The notes: generated from the letters alone by a model not told the origin. 64,000 bases of DNA from Actinophytocola oryzae (GCF_004364325.1 NZ_SOCP01000004.1:434001-498000), one strand, 5' to 3'; counted from the stretch's first letter, positions 26,168-36,074 are shown. Made by a program: numbers and translations.

Positions 26168-27598
26168 ATGGCAAATCAGGCACAGATCGGTGTCACCGGG
26201 CTTGCGGTCATGGGCCGCAACCTTGCCCGCAACCTCGCTCGGAACGGCTTCTCCGTCGCACTGCACAACCGCACGTCCGCCCGCACCAGGACCCTCGTCG
26301 AGGAGCACGGGGACGAGGGCGTGTTCGTGCCGACCGAGACCGTCGAGGAGTTCGTCGCCGCGCTGGAGCGGCCGCGGCGCGTCGTGATCATGGTGAAGGC
26401 CGGCGGCCCCACCGACGCGGTGATCGAGGAGCTCGTCCCGCTGCTGGACGAGGGTGACATCGTCATCGACTGCGGCAACGCGCACTTCGCCGACACCAGG
26501 CGGCGCGAGGCCGAGCTGCGCGAGCACGGCCTGCACTTCGTCGGCGCCGGCGTGTCCGGCGGCGAGGAGGGCGCGCTGCTCGGCCCGAGCATCATGCCGG
26601 GTGGCTCGAAGGAGTCCTACGCGACGCTCGGCCCCATGTTCGAGAAGATCGCCGCGCAGGTCGACGGCACCCCGTGCTGCACGCACGTCGGCCCGGACGG
26701 CGCGGGTCACTTCGTCAAGATGGTGCACAACGGCATCGAGTACGCCGACATGCAGCTCATCGCCGAGGCGTACCACCTGCTGCGTGACGGGCTGGGTGCG
26801 TCGCCGAAGGAGCTGGCGGAGATCTTCGCCGAGTGGAACTCCGGCGACCTCGAGTCGTTCCTCATCGAGATCACCGCCGAGGTGCTCGGGCACGTCGACG
26901 CTGCGACCGGGAACGCGTTCGTGGACGTCGTGGTCGACCAGGCCGAGCAGAAGGGCACCGGCCGCTGGACCGTGCAGACCGCGCTGGACCTGGGCGTTCC
27001 CGTCACGGGCATCGCCGAGGCCACGTTCGCGCGGGCACTGTCGGCACACCCCGACCAGCGTGCGGCGGCCCAGCAGGCGCTGCCGGGGCCGGGCTCGGTG
27101 CCGCAGGTCGACCGCGATACGTTCGTCGACGACGTGCGCAAGGCGCTGTACGCCTCGAAGGTGGTCGCCTACGCCCAGGGCTACGACCAGATGGCGGCGG
27201 CGAGCGCCGAGTACGACTGGGACATCGACCTCGGTGCCATGGCGACGATCTGGCGTGGCGGCTGCATCATCCGCGCGCGGTTCCTCGACCGGATCAAGGA
27301 GGCGTACGCGAGCGAGCGGCCTGCGTCGCTGCTGGTCGCGCCGTACTTCCGGGACGCGGTCGCGGACGGCCAGGAGGCGTGGCGGCGGATCGTGGCCCAC
27401 GCCGCGCAGGCAGGCATCCCGACGCCCGCGTTCTCCTCGTCGCTCGCGTACTACGACGGGCTGCGCGCCGAGCGCCTGCCCGCGTCGCTGATCCAGGGCC
27501 TGCGGGACCTCTTCGGCGCGCACACCTACAAGCGGGTCGACCGCGAGGGCACGTTCCACACCATGTGGGGCGAGGACAGGCGTGAAGTAGAGGCGTGA
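26168..27598 (+). CDS. gndA: 6-phosphogluconate dehydrogenase (decarboxylating)
   Basis: A 476-residue enzyme of the oxidative pentose phosphate pathway that converts 6-phosphogluconate to ribulose-5-phosphate with NADP. GVTGLAVMGRNLARNLARNG is the cofactor-binding start, HNRTS the NADP-discriminating turn, GAGVSGGEEGALLGPSIMPG the substrate signature, and GHFVKMVHNGIEYADMQ holds the catalytic Lys and Asn. The tail with its Gly-Thr-Phe-His segment is complete. The length suits the long, dimeric class. It overlaps the next gene by GTGA. Confidence 0.95.
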   Translation: MANQAQIGVTGLAVMGRNLARNLARNGFSVALHNRTSARTRTLVEEHGDEGVFVPTETVEEFVAALERPRRVVIMVKAGGPTDAVIEELVPLLDEGDIVIDCGNAHFADTRRREAELREHGLHFVGAGVSGGEEGALLGPSIMPGGSKESYATLGPMFEKIAAQVDGTPCCTHVGPDGAGHFVKMVHNGIEYADMQLIAEAYHLLRDGLGASPKELAEIFAEWNSGDLESFLIEITAEVLGHVDAATGNAFVDVVVDQAEQKGTGRWTVQTALDLGVPVTGIAEATFARALSAHPDQRAAAQQALPGPGSVPQVDRDTFVDDVRKALYASKVVAYAQGYDQMAAASAEYDWDIDLGAMATIWRGGCIIRARFLDRIKEAYASERPASLLVAPYFRDAVADGQEAWRRIVAHAAQAGIPTPAFSSSLAYYDGLRAERLPASLIQGLRDLFGAHTYKRVDREGTFHTMWGEDRREVEA

Positions 27599-28854
27599 TC
27601 CAGACCCTCGCCGTCGAGAACTACCGGTCGCTGCGCAGGCTCGTGCTGCCCCTGTCACCGCTGACCGTGGTGACGGGGGCCAACGGTGCGGGCAAGTCGA
27701 GCCTGTACCGGGCGCTGCGGCTGCTGGGCGACGCGTCCCGCGACGGGGTCATCGCGGCGCTCGCACGGGAGGGCGGGCTCAGCTCGACGCTGTGGGCGGG
27801 TCCCGAGCAGGGCGCGCGGAAGGGCCGACCGGTGCAGGGCACGGTCCGCACCCGGCCGGTCGAGCTGCGTCTCGGCTTCGGCGGCGACGAGTACGGCTAC
27901 GCACTCGACTTCGGTCTGCCCCGGCGCGGCGAGACGATGTTCAACCCGGACCCGGAGTTCAAGCGCGAGGCGCTGTGGTCCGGTCCGGTGCTGCGGCCCG
28001 CCACGCTGCTGGCGGAACGGTCGGGCGAGGTCGTGCGTGCGCGTGGTGAGGACGGGGCGTGGGGGCCGCAGGTGCGCCTCCGGCTGACCGACTCGATTAC
28101 ATGGCCTCGCTCCGCTCGGCGTTCGCGGGCCTGTTCCCGGTGTCTTCCCTCCCTGCGCTGCTCGGCGAGGTCGCTTCGCTCCCGGCGCCTGCGCTGCTCG
28201 CTCAGTCCAGACACCGGCGGCCCGCTCCGGCTGAGCGAGCTGGCGGAGCCGGAGGTCCTGCTGCTGCGCGACCGCATGCGCTCGTGGCGGTTCTACGACC
28301 AGTTCCGCACCGACCGCGACGCGCCCGCGCGGCAGCCCACGATCGGCACCCGCACGCCCGTGCTCGGCCACGAGGGCGCCGACCTGCCCGCCGCGCTGCA
28401 GACGATCCGCGAGGTCGGTGCGGCCGACGACCTCGACGACGCCGTGTCGGACGCCTTTCCCGGCGCCCGCGTGCAGGTGGTGGACCACGACGGCCGCTTC
28501 GGGCTGCGGTTCCACCAGCACGGCCTGCTGCGCCCGCTGGACGCCGCCGAGCTGTCCGACGGGACGCTGCGGTACCTGCTGTGGGTGGCCGCCCTGCTCA
28601 CGCCACGGCCGCCGGAGCTGCTGGTGCTGAACGAGCCGGAGACGAGCCTGCATCCCGACCTGCTGCCGCCGCTCGCGAACCTGGTCATGGCCGCGCCGGC
28701 ACGCAGTCAGATCGTGGTGGTGACGCACTCGGCCGTCTTGGTCGGCGCGCTGACCAAGGCGAGCGTGTTGACGCTGGTCAAGGAGCTGAGCACCACGGTG
28801 GTCGAGGGCCAGGGGCGGCTGGACCAGCCGTCGTGGCACTGGCCGGAGCGCTGA
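27595..28854 (+). CDS. AAA ATPase of the RecF/OLD-like group with an odd internal Arg/Ser-rich segment
   Basis: A 419-residue ATPase with a RecF-like start (ENYRSLRRLVLPL), Walker A GANGAGKSS, a C-terminal Walker B in LLVLNEPETSLHP (Asn in place of the usual Asp) and the H-loop VVVTHSAVLV. Members often act alone as recombination- or phage-linked ATPases; the function here is unknown. Residues about 168-208 (WPRSARRSRACSRCLPSLR and on) are Arg, Ser and Cys rich, look unlike the flanks, and break the expected path into LSELAEPEVLLLRDRM. This is probably an in-frame insertion of about 120 nt. It is coupled to gndA by GTGA. Confidence 0.8.
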   Translation: MIQTLAVENYRSLRRLVLPLSPLTVVTGANGAGKSSLYRALRLLGDASRDGVIAALAREGGLSSTLWAGPEQGARKGRPVQGTVRTRPVELRLGFGGDEYGYALDFGLPRRGETMFNPDPEFKREALWSGPVLRPATLLAERSGEVVRARGEDGAWGPQVRLRLTDSITWPRSARRSRACSRCLPSLRCSARSLRSRRLRCSLSPDTGGPLRLSELAEPEVLLLRDRMRSWRFYDQFRTDRDAPARQPTIGTRTPVLGHEGADLPAALQTIREVGAADDLDDAVSDAFPGARVQVVDHDGRFGLRFHQHGLLRPLDAAELSDGTLRYLLWVAALLTPRPPELLVLNEPETSLHPDLLPPLANLVMAAPARSQIVVVTHSAVLVGALTKASVLTLVKELSTTVVEGQGRLDQPSWHWPER

Positions 28855-28857
28855 GCC

Positions 28858-29367
28858 CTACGACGGCGGGGGGTACTGGAGCGTCGGCGGGACGACGGGA
28901 GGGGGTGGCGTGCGGCCCCGCCACCACATCAGCAGGATGAACCCGCCGACGAGCAGTCCGGCAAGTGACGCCCCCACGACCATCAGGGTGGCCTTGGTGG
29001 CCTCGCTGCCCGTCGTGGGGAGGCCGTCCGGGCGGTCGCCGAACTTCTTCTTCAGGTCGCCTTCGGTCTCGGTCAGGGTCTGGGTCCCGTTGATCGTGAC
29101 CCGCACCTTGTCGAACGAGGCGTCGTACTTGCGCCACACGATCTCGGCGATCTCGTCCGCGTCACCGCTGGTCACCTCGGTGCCGGTCGCCGTAGTCGTG
29201 TCGACCGCGACCACGGTCTGTCCGCTCGTCGACTCGACGTGGAGGCTCGCGAACGCGTAGCCGGCGTCCTGGATGTCGTTACTCACCGCGACCAGGTTGG
29301 TGACCGTGCTGCAGCCCGCCAACGCGAGCACGGCGAGGACCATCACGGTGGCGACGGCTCTCGACAT
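28858..29367 (-). CDS. Predicted lipoprotein with C-terminal membrane helix
   Basis: A 169-residue exported protein. The start at 29367 follows a strong GGAGGG. The signal peptide ends in the lipobox LALAGC, so Cys19 would be lipidated. A soluble domain follows (VVAVDTTTATGTEVTSGDAD, IVWRKYDASFDKVRVTI), then a second membrane helix (MVVGASLAGLLVGGFILLMWW) and a Pro-rich tail. It is convergent with the ATPase gene with only 3 nt between stops. The family is not recognised. Confidence 0.8.
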   Translation of the reverse strand: MSRAVATVMVLAVLALAGCSTVTNLVAVSNDIQDAGYAFASLHVESTSGQTVVAVDTTTATGTEVTSGDADEIAEIVWRKYDASFDKVRVTINGTQTLTETEGDLKKKFGDRPDGLPTTGSEATKATLMVVGASLAGLLVGGFILLMWWRGRTPPPPVVPPTLQYPPPS

Positions 29368-29489
29368 CGTGCCCTCCTGTAGTGGCGGATGCGAATTATT
29401 ACGCGAGGAGAGCGGTGCTGGTTCTTTGGTGGGAAGCTCATGGCGTGTCGCACGAGCCCCGATCGTGTCCGGCTGGAACATATTGCATT

Positions 29490-29509
29490 CATGCGCATGT
29501 GACTATAAA
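29490..29509 (+). promoter_or_regulatory. Palindrome and -10 element ahead of the cation efflux gene
   Basis: CATGCGCATG (29490-29499) is a perfect 10-bp palindrome next to TATAAA at 29504-29509, a good -10 hexamer 8 nt ahead of the ATG at 29518. A palindrome overlapping the promoter would suit a metal-responsive repressor, but none is encoded beside it. Confidence 0.4.
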
Positions 29510-29517
29510 TTGAGGTC

Positions 29518-30423
29518 ATGGGACACGGACACGGGCACGTGACCAGCGCGTCCGGTCGGCACGCCGGCCGGCTGGTGGCGACGTTCGTCATCACCGCGTC
29601 GTTCATGGTCGTCGAGATCGCCACGGGGGTGGCCACCGGCTCGCTCGCGCTGTTGTCCGACGGTGCGCACATGGTCACCGACGTCCTCGGGGTCGGCCTC
29701 GCGCTGGCCGCGATCCTCGCCGCGCGCCGGGCACACCGCCAGCCCGGGCGGACGTTCGGGCTCTACCGGGCCGAGGTGCTGGCCGCGCTCGCCAACGCCG
29801 TGCTGCTGTTCGGCGTGGCCGCGTACGTGCTGTACGAGGCCGTCACGCGGTTCTCGTCGCCGCCGGACGTGCCGGGCACGCCGGTCGTGGTCGTGTCGCT
29901 GCTCGGCCTCGCCGCGAACGTGGTGGCGTTCGTGCTGCTGCGGGAGGGCGCGGCGGAGAGCCTGAACCTGCGTGGCGCGTACCTGGAGGTCGTCGCCGAC
30001 ATGGTCGGGTCGGTCGGCGTGCTGGTGTCGGGGCTGGTCACGCTCGTGTTCGGCTGGCGGTACGCGGACCCGGTCATCGGTGTCGCGATCGGGGTGTTCG
30101 TGCTGCCCAGGACGTGGACGCTGGCGAAGCGCTCACTGCGGATCCTGTTCCAGCACGCGCCGGAGCGGGTGGACGTCGCCGCGCTGACGGGGGCGTTGGG
30201 GCGTCTTCCCGGTGTCGGCGAGGTGCATGACGTGCACGTGTGGACGCTGACGTCGGGCATGGAGGTCGCGTCGGCGCACCTGACGGTCGACCCCGGCTGT
30301 GACCAGTCGGCGATCCTGGCCGCGGCCCGCGCGCTGCTGGCCGAGGAGTACCAGCTGGAGCATGCGACGTTGCAGGTCGAGACGGGTGTGGCCGCCGTGT
30401 CCTGCCGGCAGCTGCACTGGTAG
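29518..30423 (+). CDS. Cation diffusion facilitator (Zn2+/Co2+-type efflux)
   Basis: A 301-residue CDF transporter with a His-rich start (MGHGHGHV), six membrane helices and a cytoplasmic C-terminal domain. The TM2 metal site is DGAHMVTDV (H-x3-D). The TM5 site reads AYLEVVADMVGS, with Glu where many CDF proteins have His; the Asp is kept. The C-terminal VHDVHVWTLTSGMEVASAHL is the usual regulatory domain. It exchanges divalent metal for protons and exports it from the cytoplasm. Confidence 0.93.
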   Translation: MGHGHGHVTSASGRHAGRLVATFVITASFMVVEIATGVATGSLALLSDGAHMVTDVLGVGLALAAILAARRAHRQPGRTFGLYRAEVLAALANAVLLFGVAAYVLYEAVTRFSSPPDVPGTPVVVVSLLGLAANVVAFVLLREGAAESLNLRGAYLEVVADMVGSVGVLVSGLVTLVFGWRYADPVIGVAIGVFVLPRTWTLAKRSLRILFQHAPERVDVAALTGALGRLPGVGEVHDVHVWTLTSGMEVASAHLTVDPGCDQSAILAAARALLAEEYQLEHATLQVETGVAAVSCRQLHW

Positions 30424-30500
30424 CGCCCCGCCGATCGCCAACCGCGGTGGCGCGAGCCGAGCGTTAGGAAGGCGTCCTTCAGTGCGTTGGGGCGGGGGAG

Positions 30501-31178
30501 CTAGGAGGCCGGTAGTGGCTTCGCGCCCCGCTGGGCCAGGAGCGTCTTCATCTGGTTGGACTCCGAGTCCTGGCTCTGGACGATCTTGCTGGCCAGGTTG
30601 CGGACGTAGCCCTTCGAGGCGTGCTGGGCCGCGTACTCGGCCATCTCCCTGCCGCCCTGGTGGTGGCGGAGCATCAGCTGCAGGAACATCACGTCCAGCT
30701 CGGCCCCGGACGCCTTGCGGAGCCGGTTCAGCTCGTCGGTCGACGCCATGCCCGGCATCCGCTGGACGGCACCGGTGGTCTTCCCGCCCTCGCCGTTGCT
30801 GTGCGAGTGGGTGCCGCCCTCGCTCATCCACTCCATGTGGCCGGCACCCGGCGCGGGCAGGGACGGCTGCACCCACACCGTCAGCCAGCCCGCCATCTCG
30901 CTCGCCTGGGACAGCTGCGTCGACTCGATGTCGAACGCGATGCCACGCAGCATCGGGTCGTCGGTGCGGTCCCGCTCGATCCCCGCCATGGTCACGGCCT
31001 GCAGGTGGTGCATGCGCATGTCCTGCGCGAAGCCGACGTCGACCGACTCCGCGCTGGGCGCCGCCTCGTCACCACCGGTGCGGAACGTGCTGATCATCAT
31101 GCCGATCGCGGCACCGACGACCAGCATCGCGACCATGCCCGCGACGAGGATCAGGTTGCGGGTGCGCTGGTCGGTCAC
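30501..31178 (-). CDS. DUF305 membrane-anchored protein
   Basis: A 225-residue DUF305 protein. It has one N-terminal membrane helix (LVAGMVAMLVVGAAIGMMI) and an external domain containing the family's His pairs: DMRMHHLQAV and MLRHHQGGREMA. An inserted His/Met-rich loop (GAGHMEWMSEGGTHSHSNG) could bind metal, and DUF305 proteins are often linked to copper. It starts with a GTG that overlaps the upstream DUF3105 stop. Confidence 0.9.
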   Translation of the reverse strand: MTDQRTRNLILVAGMVAMLVVGAAIGMMISTFRTGGDEAAPSAESVDVGFAQDMRMHHLQAVTMAGIERDRTDDPMLRGIAFDIESTQLSQASEMAGWLTVWVQPSLPAPGAGHMEWMSEGGTHSHSNGEGGKTTGAVQRMPGMASTDELNRLRKASGAELDVMFLQLMLRHHQGGREMAEYAAQHASKGYVRNLASKIVQSQDSESNQMKTLLAQRGAKPLPAS

Positions 31179-32098
31179 TGGCTGGGCTGGGTGGCCGGCG
31201 CGCTGGCACCGTCAGAAGCGGGCGGGGTGGCACCGTCGGAGGCGGGCGGGGTCGCGCCGTCAGAAGCGGGCGGGGTCGCGCCGCCGGTGGGCGACATGCC
31301 GCTCTGCTCCTCGGCCGCCGCGTCCTGTGCGCCCTTGCCGTCCATGGTCACCGTGTTCGGGTCCTTGGGGTCCGGCTTCTCGGCCACGAACGGCGGCGGG
31401 TTGGTCACGTCGAACCCGGTGTCCTGGGTGTCGCAGCGGCCGCCCGGCTCGGGGTTCTGGTACTGGTTCTCCCGCAGCGACTTGATGAACTCGTCGATGC
31501 GCGGGTCGTCGGCCTTCGACAGCTTCAGCTGGTGGCCCCACGACTGCAGCGAGATCGGCTTGTCGAGGTTCGGCCACGGCGACATCAGCATGTACGGCTG
31601 GCCCTCGACCTTGGCGCGAAGTGCGTTGAGGTCCTTGCCCTTGATCTTGTCCGGGTTGTACGCGATCCACACGGAGCCGTGCTCGAGCGCGTGGACCATG
31701 TTCTCCGTGCGGACGGCCTTCGGGTAGACCGTGCCCTGGCAGTCGGCCCAGACACCGTCGTGCGGGCCGCCGAGCGGCGGGCTGTGGTCGTAGGCCACGC
31801 GCTGCGTCGCCTGGACGTGCTGACCGGCCTCGTACTTCTCGCGGAAGACGCCCTCGATGTTCGTCGACGGGTCCTGGTTGTCCTCGGAGACGACCCACTT
31901 CTCCTTGTCGTGGACCGTCATCAACGCGTAGGTGAAGACCCCGGCCGCGAGGGCCACGATCGCGATGAGCCCGATGATCATGCCCCACGGCTTGGCCTTG
32001 CGTGCCGAGCCGACGGCGGAGGAACGCCGGGCCTTGTTGACGCTGCCGCTCTTGCCCTTGGGCGTGTTCGCGCCCTTGCTCTTCGTTCCGCTGGCCAT
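31175..32098 (-). CDS. DUF3105 membrane protein with C-terminal tandem repeats
   Basis: A 307-residue DUF3105 protein: Lys/Ser-rich cytoplasmic start, one membrane helix (MIIGLIAIVALAAGVFTYAL), and the external DUF3105 domain with [30 protein letters not shown] and GRCDTQDTGFD. Two Cys and several His are in positions shared with its paralogue. The C-terminus ends in three copies of an 8-residue repeat, GATPPASD. It is co-translated with DUF305. Confidence 0.9.
   Translation of the reverse strand: MASGTKSKGANTPKGKSGSVNKARRSSAVGSARKAKPWGMIIGLIAIVALAAGVFTYALMTVHDKEKWVVSEDNQDPSTNIEGVFREKYEAGQHVQATQRVAYDHSPPLGGPHDGVWADCQGTVYPKAVRTENMVHALEHGSVWIAYNPDKIKGKDLNALRAKVEGQPYMLMSPWPNLDKPISLQSWGHQLKLSKADDPRIDEFIKSLRENQYQNPEPGGRCDTQDTGFDVTNPPPFVAEKPDPKDPNTVTMDGKGAQDAAAEEQSGMSPTGGATPPASDGATPPASDGATPPASDGASAPATQPSQ
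31206..31277 (-). repeat. Three 24-bp tandem repeats in the DUF3105 gene
   Basis: Three head-to-tail 24-bp units (31206-31229, 31230-31253, 31254-31277) encode GATPPASD-type octapeptides. The units differ at only a few positions, so copy number could change by slippage without shifting the frame. Confidence 0.85.
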
Positions 32099-32187
32099 GC
32101 CGGTGTCGGTCCTCGTCTCGGAATACAGGGAGTCTCCGACGGGTCAGTGTAGAGACGCGGTGTCAGGTGAGCGTCAACAGAGGGTGG

Positions 32188-32859
32188 TTAGGGGCCTACG
32201 GGGGCGGCACCGGGGCCGGGCGGGGTCGGGTCGAACGGCGGCGGGTTGGTCGGGTCGAAGCCGGTGTTCTGCGAGTCGCAGCGGGCGCCGGGCTCCGGCG
32301 CCGTGTAGGGGTTCTCCCGCAGTGCCTGCACGAACTGGTCGATCCGCTCGTCGTCGGCGTCGGTCAGCTTGAGCTGGTGGCCCCACGCCTGCAGCGACAC
32401 CGGCGCGTCGAGGCCGGGGTAGGGCGAGAGCATCATGTACGGCACGCCGTCGACCCGGTCGGCGAGTTCGCGCAGGTCGCCGCCCTTGACCGCGTCGGGG
32501 TCGTAGGCGATCCACACGGCGCCGTGCTCGAGCGCGTGGACCATGTTCTCGTTGCGGACGGCCTTCGGGTAGACCGTGCCCTGGCAGTCCGCCCAGACGA
32601 CGTCGTGCCTGCCGCCGTCCGGCGGGGCCTTCGTGTACGCCACCCGAACGGTCGGCTCGACGTGCAGTGCGGCCGCGTAGTCGGTGACGACCACACCCTC
32701 GATGTCCTTCGCGGGGTCCTCGTCGTCCTCACTCGGGGTGAAGCCCGACTGCGCGCTCGACGACGCCGTCGCTTCCTCGTCCGCGGCGTCGGAGGAGGGG
32801 CCTCGGGACACGTCGCAGCCCGTGAGGACGACGGCCGCGAGCACGGCGATGGCCGCCAT
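32188..32859 (-). CDS. DUF3105 lipoprotein, paralogue of the neighbouring gene
   Basis: A 223-residue DUF3105 protein anchored as a lipoprotein: the signal peptide ends in VLTGC. The domain repeats the landmarks of its neighbour ([49 protein letters not shown]), which points to an old local duplication with different anchoring. The start is placed at the ATG at 32859. A DUF3105/DUF305 group beside argS recurs in actinomycetes; its role is unknown. Confidence 0.85.
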   Translation of the reverse strand: MAAIAVLAAVVLTGCDVSRGPSSDAADEEATASSSAQSGFTPSEDDEDPAKDIEGVVVTDYAAALHVEPTVRVAYTKAPPDGGRHDVVWADCQGTVYPKAVRNENMVHALEHGAVWIAYDPDAVKGGDLRELADRVDGVPYMMLSPYPGLDAPVSLQAWGHQLKLTDADDERIDQFVQALRENPYTAPEPGARCDSQNTGFDPTNPPPFDPTPPGPGAAPVGP

Positions 32860-32952
32860 GCGGCCTGCTGGGAATTCGATGGCGTGCTCCAGGTGTGACA
32901 GGGACCCTCTGAATATGGCCGAGGCGACTCTATCGGGCCCGCAACCGATACC

Positions 32953-32958
32953 TAGACT
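32953..32958 (+). promoter_or_regulatory. -10 element for leaderless argS
   Basis: TAGACT at 32953-32958 lies 7 nt upstream of the argS GTG at 32966, and no ribosome binding site is present, so transcription probably begins at or within a base of the start codon. Confidence 0.55.
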
Positions 32959-32965
32959 TCCCGGG

Positions 32966-34630
32966 GTGACTCCCGCAGCACTTGCCGACCTGGTCCGCGC
33001 CGTCGCAGTCGACGTGCTCACCGGCCGAGACCTGGACACCGCCGCGCTCCCCGCGGCCGCGACCGTCGAGCGACCGAGAAACCCGGACCACGGCGACTAC
33101 GCGACCAACCTCGCGCTGCAGGTCGCGAAGAAGCTCGGCGTGCCGCCGCGTGACCTCGCCGGCTGGCTGGCCGAGGCGCTGACGGGCCGCGACGGCATCT
33201 CGGCGGCGGACGTCGCGGGCCCGGGGTTCATCAACCTGCGGATCGCCGCGGACGCGCAGGGTGACATCGTCCGGCAGGTGCTGACCCAGGGCGAGACGTA
33301 CGGCCACGGCGACCTCATGGCGGGCCGCAGGATCAACCTGGAGTTCGTCTCCGCCAACCCGACCGGCCCGCTGCACCTCGGCGGCACCCGCTGGGCGGCG
33401 GTCGGCGACGCGCTCGGGCGCGTGCTCACCGCGCAGGGCGGCGAGGTCACCCGTGAGTACTACTTCAACGACGCGGGTGCCCAGATCGACCGGTTCGTCC
33501 GGTCGCTCCTCGCCGCGGCCAGGGGGGAGGCGCCGCCGGAGGACGGCTACGCGGGCTCCTACCTGTCGGACGTGGCGGCCGAGGTGCTGCGCAGGGAGCC
33601 GAGCGCGCTCTCGCTGCCGGACGAGGAGCGGGCCGAGCTGTTCCGTGAGATCGGCGTCAACCTCATGTTCGACGAGATCAAGCAGGACCTGCACAACTTC
33701 CGCACCGACTTCGACGTGTACTTCCACGAGGACTCGCTGCACAAGTCCGGCTCGGTCGAGAAGCTCGTCGAGCAGCTCAAGGAGAAGGGGCACCTCTACT
33801 TCGAGGACAACGCCTGGTGGCTGCGCACGACCGAGTTCGGCGACGACAAGGACCGGGTGGTCATCAAGAGCGACGGCGCGCCCGCCTACATCGCCGGTGA
33901 CATCGCCTACTTCCACGACAAGCGCGCACGCGGGTTCGACCTGTGCATCTACATGCTCGGCGCGGACCACCACGGCTACATCGCCAGGCTCAAGGCGGCG
34001 GCAGCGGCGCTGGAGGACGACCCGGACACCGTCGAGGTCCTCATCGGGCAGATGGTGAACCTGGTCAGCGACGGCAAGCCGATGCGGATGAGCAAGCGCT
34101 CCGGCACGATCGTCACGATGAACGACCTCGTCGACTCGGTCGGGGTCGACGCGGCGCGGTACGCGCTGACCAGGTCCTCGGCGAACGCGACGATCGACAT
34201 CGACCTCGACCTGTGGTCGCGGCGCACCAACGACAACCCGGTGTTCTACGTCCAGTACGCGCACGCACGGCTGGCCTCGCTCGCCCGCAACGCCGCCGAG
34301 CTGGGGCTCGCGGTGCCCGGCAAGGACACCGCGCTGGACCTCGACCTGCTCGACCACCCGCGCGAGGGCGACCTCATCCGCACCATCGGCGAGTACCCGG
34401 AGATCCTGCACAAGGCCGCCGACCTGCGCGAGCCGCACCGGATCGCCCGCTACCTCGAGGAACTGGCGAGCGCATACCACAAGTTCTACGACGCCTGCCG
34501 CATCCTGCCCATGGGCGACGAGGAGGCAGGCCCGCTGCACACCGCGCGGCTCGCGCTGTGCGAGGCGACCCGCCAGCTGCTCGCCAACGGCCTCGGCCTG
34601 CTGGGTGTCGACGCCCCGGAGAGGATGTAG
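32966..34630 (+). CDS. argS: Arginyl-tRNA synthetase
   Basis: A 554-residue class I synthetase that charges tRNA-Arg. The N-terminal tRNA-contacting domain is followed by the HIGH-type motif [20 protein letters not shown], the active-site segment [13 protein letters not shown], and the KMSKS-type loop MRMSKRSG. The C-terminal DALR anticodon domain ends in [10 protein letters not shown]. The start is the GTG at 32966, probably leaderless. It begins a run of five genes with lysA, hom, thrC and thrB, and sits 4 nt before lysA, an association common in actinomycetes. Confidence 0.97.
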   Translation: MTPAALADLVRAVAVDVLTGRDLDTAALPAAATVERPRNPDHGDYATNLALQVAKKLGVPPRDLAGWLAEALTGRDGISAADVAGPGFINLRIAADAQGDIVRQVLTQGETYGHGDLMAGRRINLEFVSANPTGPLHLGGTRWAAVGDALGRVLTAQGGEVTREYYFNDAGAQIDRFVRSLLAAARGEAPPEDGYAGSYLSDVAAEVLRREPSALSLPDEERAELFREIGVNLMFDEIKQDLHNFRTDFDVYFHEDSLHKSGSVEKLVEQLKEKGHLYFEDNAWWLRTTEFGDDKDRVVIKSDGAPAYIAGDIAYFHDKRARGFDLCIYMLGADHHGYIARLKAAAAALEDDPDTVEVLIGQMVNLVSDGKPMRMSKRSGTIVTMNDLVDSVGVDAARYALTRSSANATIDIDLDLWSRRTNDNPVFYVQYAHARLASLARNAAELGLAVPGKDTALDLDLLDHPREGDLIRTIGEYPEILHKAADLREPHRIARYLEELASAYHKFYDACRILPMGDEEAGPLHTARLALCEATRQLLANGLGLLGVDAPERM

Positions 34631-34634
34631 GTCC

Positions 34635-36074
34635 ATGAGGGCGCATCCCGCAGGTCCCCGACACGCGGAAGTTCTTCTGCCGAGCAACACCGCAGGACCG
34701 CGACCGTCCACACCGGACGAGCTGGACCGGCTGCTGCCGGAAGTGTGGCCCCGCAACGCATCCCGTGACGACGAGGGGGTGGCGCGGCTCGCGGGCGTCG
34801 ACGTCCGCGAGCTGGCGCGGGAGTTCGGCACGCCGCTGTTCGTGGTGGACGAGGACGACTTCCGGTCCCGCTGCCGCGACCACGCGCGTGCCTTCGGCGA
34901 CCCGGCACTCGTGCACTACGCGGCCAAGGCGTTCCTGTCCGTGCAGATCGCGCGGTGGGTGGCCGAGGAGGGCCTCTCGCTGGACGTGTGCAGCGGCGGC
35001 GAGCTGGCGATCGCGTTGCGCGCGGAGTTCCCGCCGGAGCGGATCACGTTGCACGGCAACAACAAGTCGGTCGACGAGCTGACCGCGGCGGTCGAGGCCG
35101 GGGTCGGCGCGGTCGTGCTCGACTCGTTCTTCGAGATCGCGCGGCTCGACCGGATCGCCCGCGACCGCGGCGTCACGCAGAACGTGCTGGTGCGCGTGAC
35201 GGTCGGCGTCGAGGCACACACGCACGAGTACATCGCGACCGCGCACGAGGACCAGAAGTTCGGCTTCTCGCTGGCGGGTGGCGCCTCGGCCGAGGCGGTG
35301 CGCCGGGTGCTGCGCTCGCCGGGGCTGCGGCTCGTCGGGCTGCACAGCCACATCGGCTCGCAGATCTTCGACGCCAACGCGTTCGAGCTGTCCGCGCACC
35401 GCGTGATCGGCCTGCTCGCCGAGCTGCACAAGGAACACGGCGACGACGCCATGGCCTCGGTGACCACCGTGGACCTCGGCGGCGGCCTCGGCATCGCCTA
35501 CACGGCCGACGACGACCCGCCGCCGCCCGGCTGGCTCGCCGAGCAGCTGCGCACCATCGTGTCCAAGGAGTCCGAGCAGGCGGGCCTGCCGATGCCGAGG
35601 ATCGCCGTCGAGCCGGGCCGCGCGATCGTCGGGCCGGGCACGGTGACGCTCTACGAGGTGGGCACGACCAAGGACGTCGAGCTGGGTCACGGGGCGGCGC
35701 GCCGGTACGTCAGCGTCGACGGCGGCATGAGCGACAACATCCGCACCGCGCTGTACGACGCGCTGTACGACTGCAGGCTCGTGTCGCGGTCGAGCGGCGA
35801 GGGGGAGCGCGGCACCGAGGCGACCCTGTCACGCGTGGTCGGCAAGCACTGCGAGTCCGGCGACGTGGTCGTGCGGGACTGCTGGCTGCCGGACAACCTC
35901 GCGCCCGGCGACCTGGTCGCGGTCGCCGCGACGGGTGCGTACTGCTATGCGATGGCCAGCTCCTACAACAGGTTGGTGCGTCCCGCGGTCGTCGCCGTCC
36001 GCGGCGGCGAGGCCCGTCTGCTGCTGCGCAGGGAGACCCTCGACGACCTGCTGCGCCTGGAGGTCGGTCCGTGA
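34635..36074 (+). CDS. lysA: Diaminopimelate decarboxylase
   Basis: A 479-residue PLP enzyme that makes L-lysine from meso-diaminopimelate. The PLP Lys lies in HYAAKAFLS (about residue 97), [13 protein letters not shown] and [13 protein letters not shown] are barrel motifs, [10 protein letters not shown] contacts the phosphate, and CESGD plus [12 protein letters not shown] complete the dimer active site. The actinobacterial N-terminal extension is present. The start is the ATG at 34635, with GGATGTAGG upstream. Its stop overlaps hom as GTGA. Confidence 0.96.
   Translation: MRAHPAGPRHAEVLLPSNTAGPRPSTPDELDRLLPEVWPRNASRDDEGVARLAGVDVRELAREFGTPLFVVDEDDFRSRCRDHARAFGDPALVHYAAKAFLSVQIARWVAEEGLSLDVCSGGELAIALRAEFPPERITLHGNNKSVDELTAAVEAGVGAVVLDSFFEIARLDRIARDRGVTQNVLVRVTVGVEAHTHEYIATAHEDQKFGFSLAGGASAEAVRRVLRSPGLRLVGLHSHIGSQIFDANAFELSAHRVIGLLAELHKEHGDDAMASVTTVDLGGGLGIAYTADDDPPPPGWLAEQLRTIVSKESEQAGLPMPRIAVEPGRAIVGPGTVTLYEVGTTKDVELGHGAARRYVSVDGGMSDNIRTALYDALYDCRLVSRSSGEGERGTEATLSRVVGKHCESGDVVVRDCWLPDNLAPGDLVAVAATGAYCYAMASSYNRLVRPAVVAVRGGEARLLLRRETLDDLLRLEVGP

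Noticed and set aside
30467..30480. GAAGG-CGT-CCTTC inverted repeat between convergent genes as a terminator
   Set aside because: Only 5-bp arms and no supporting tract; too weak to call a terminator or a repeat family from one copy.
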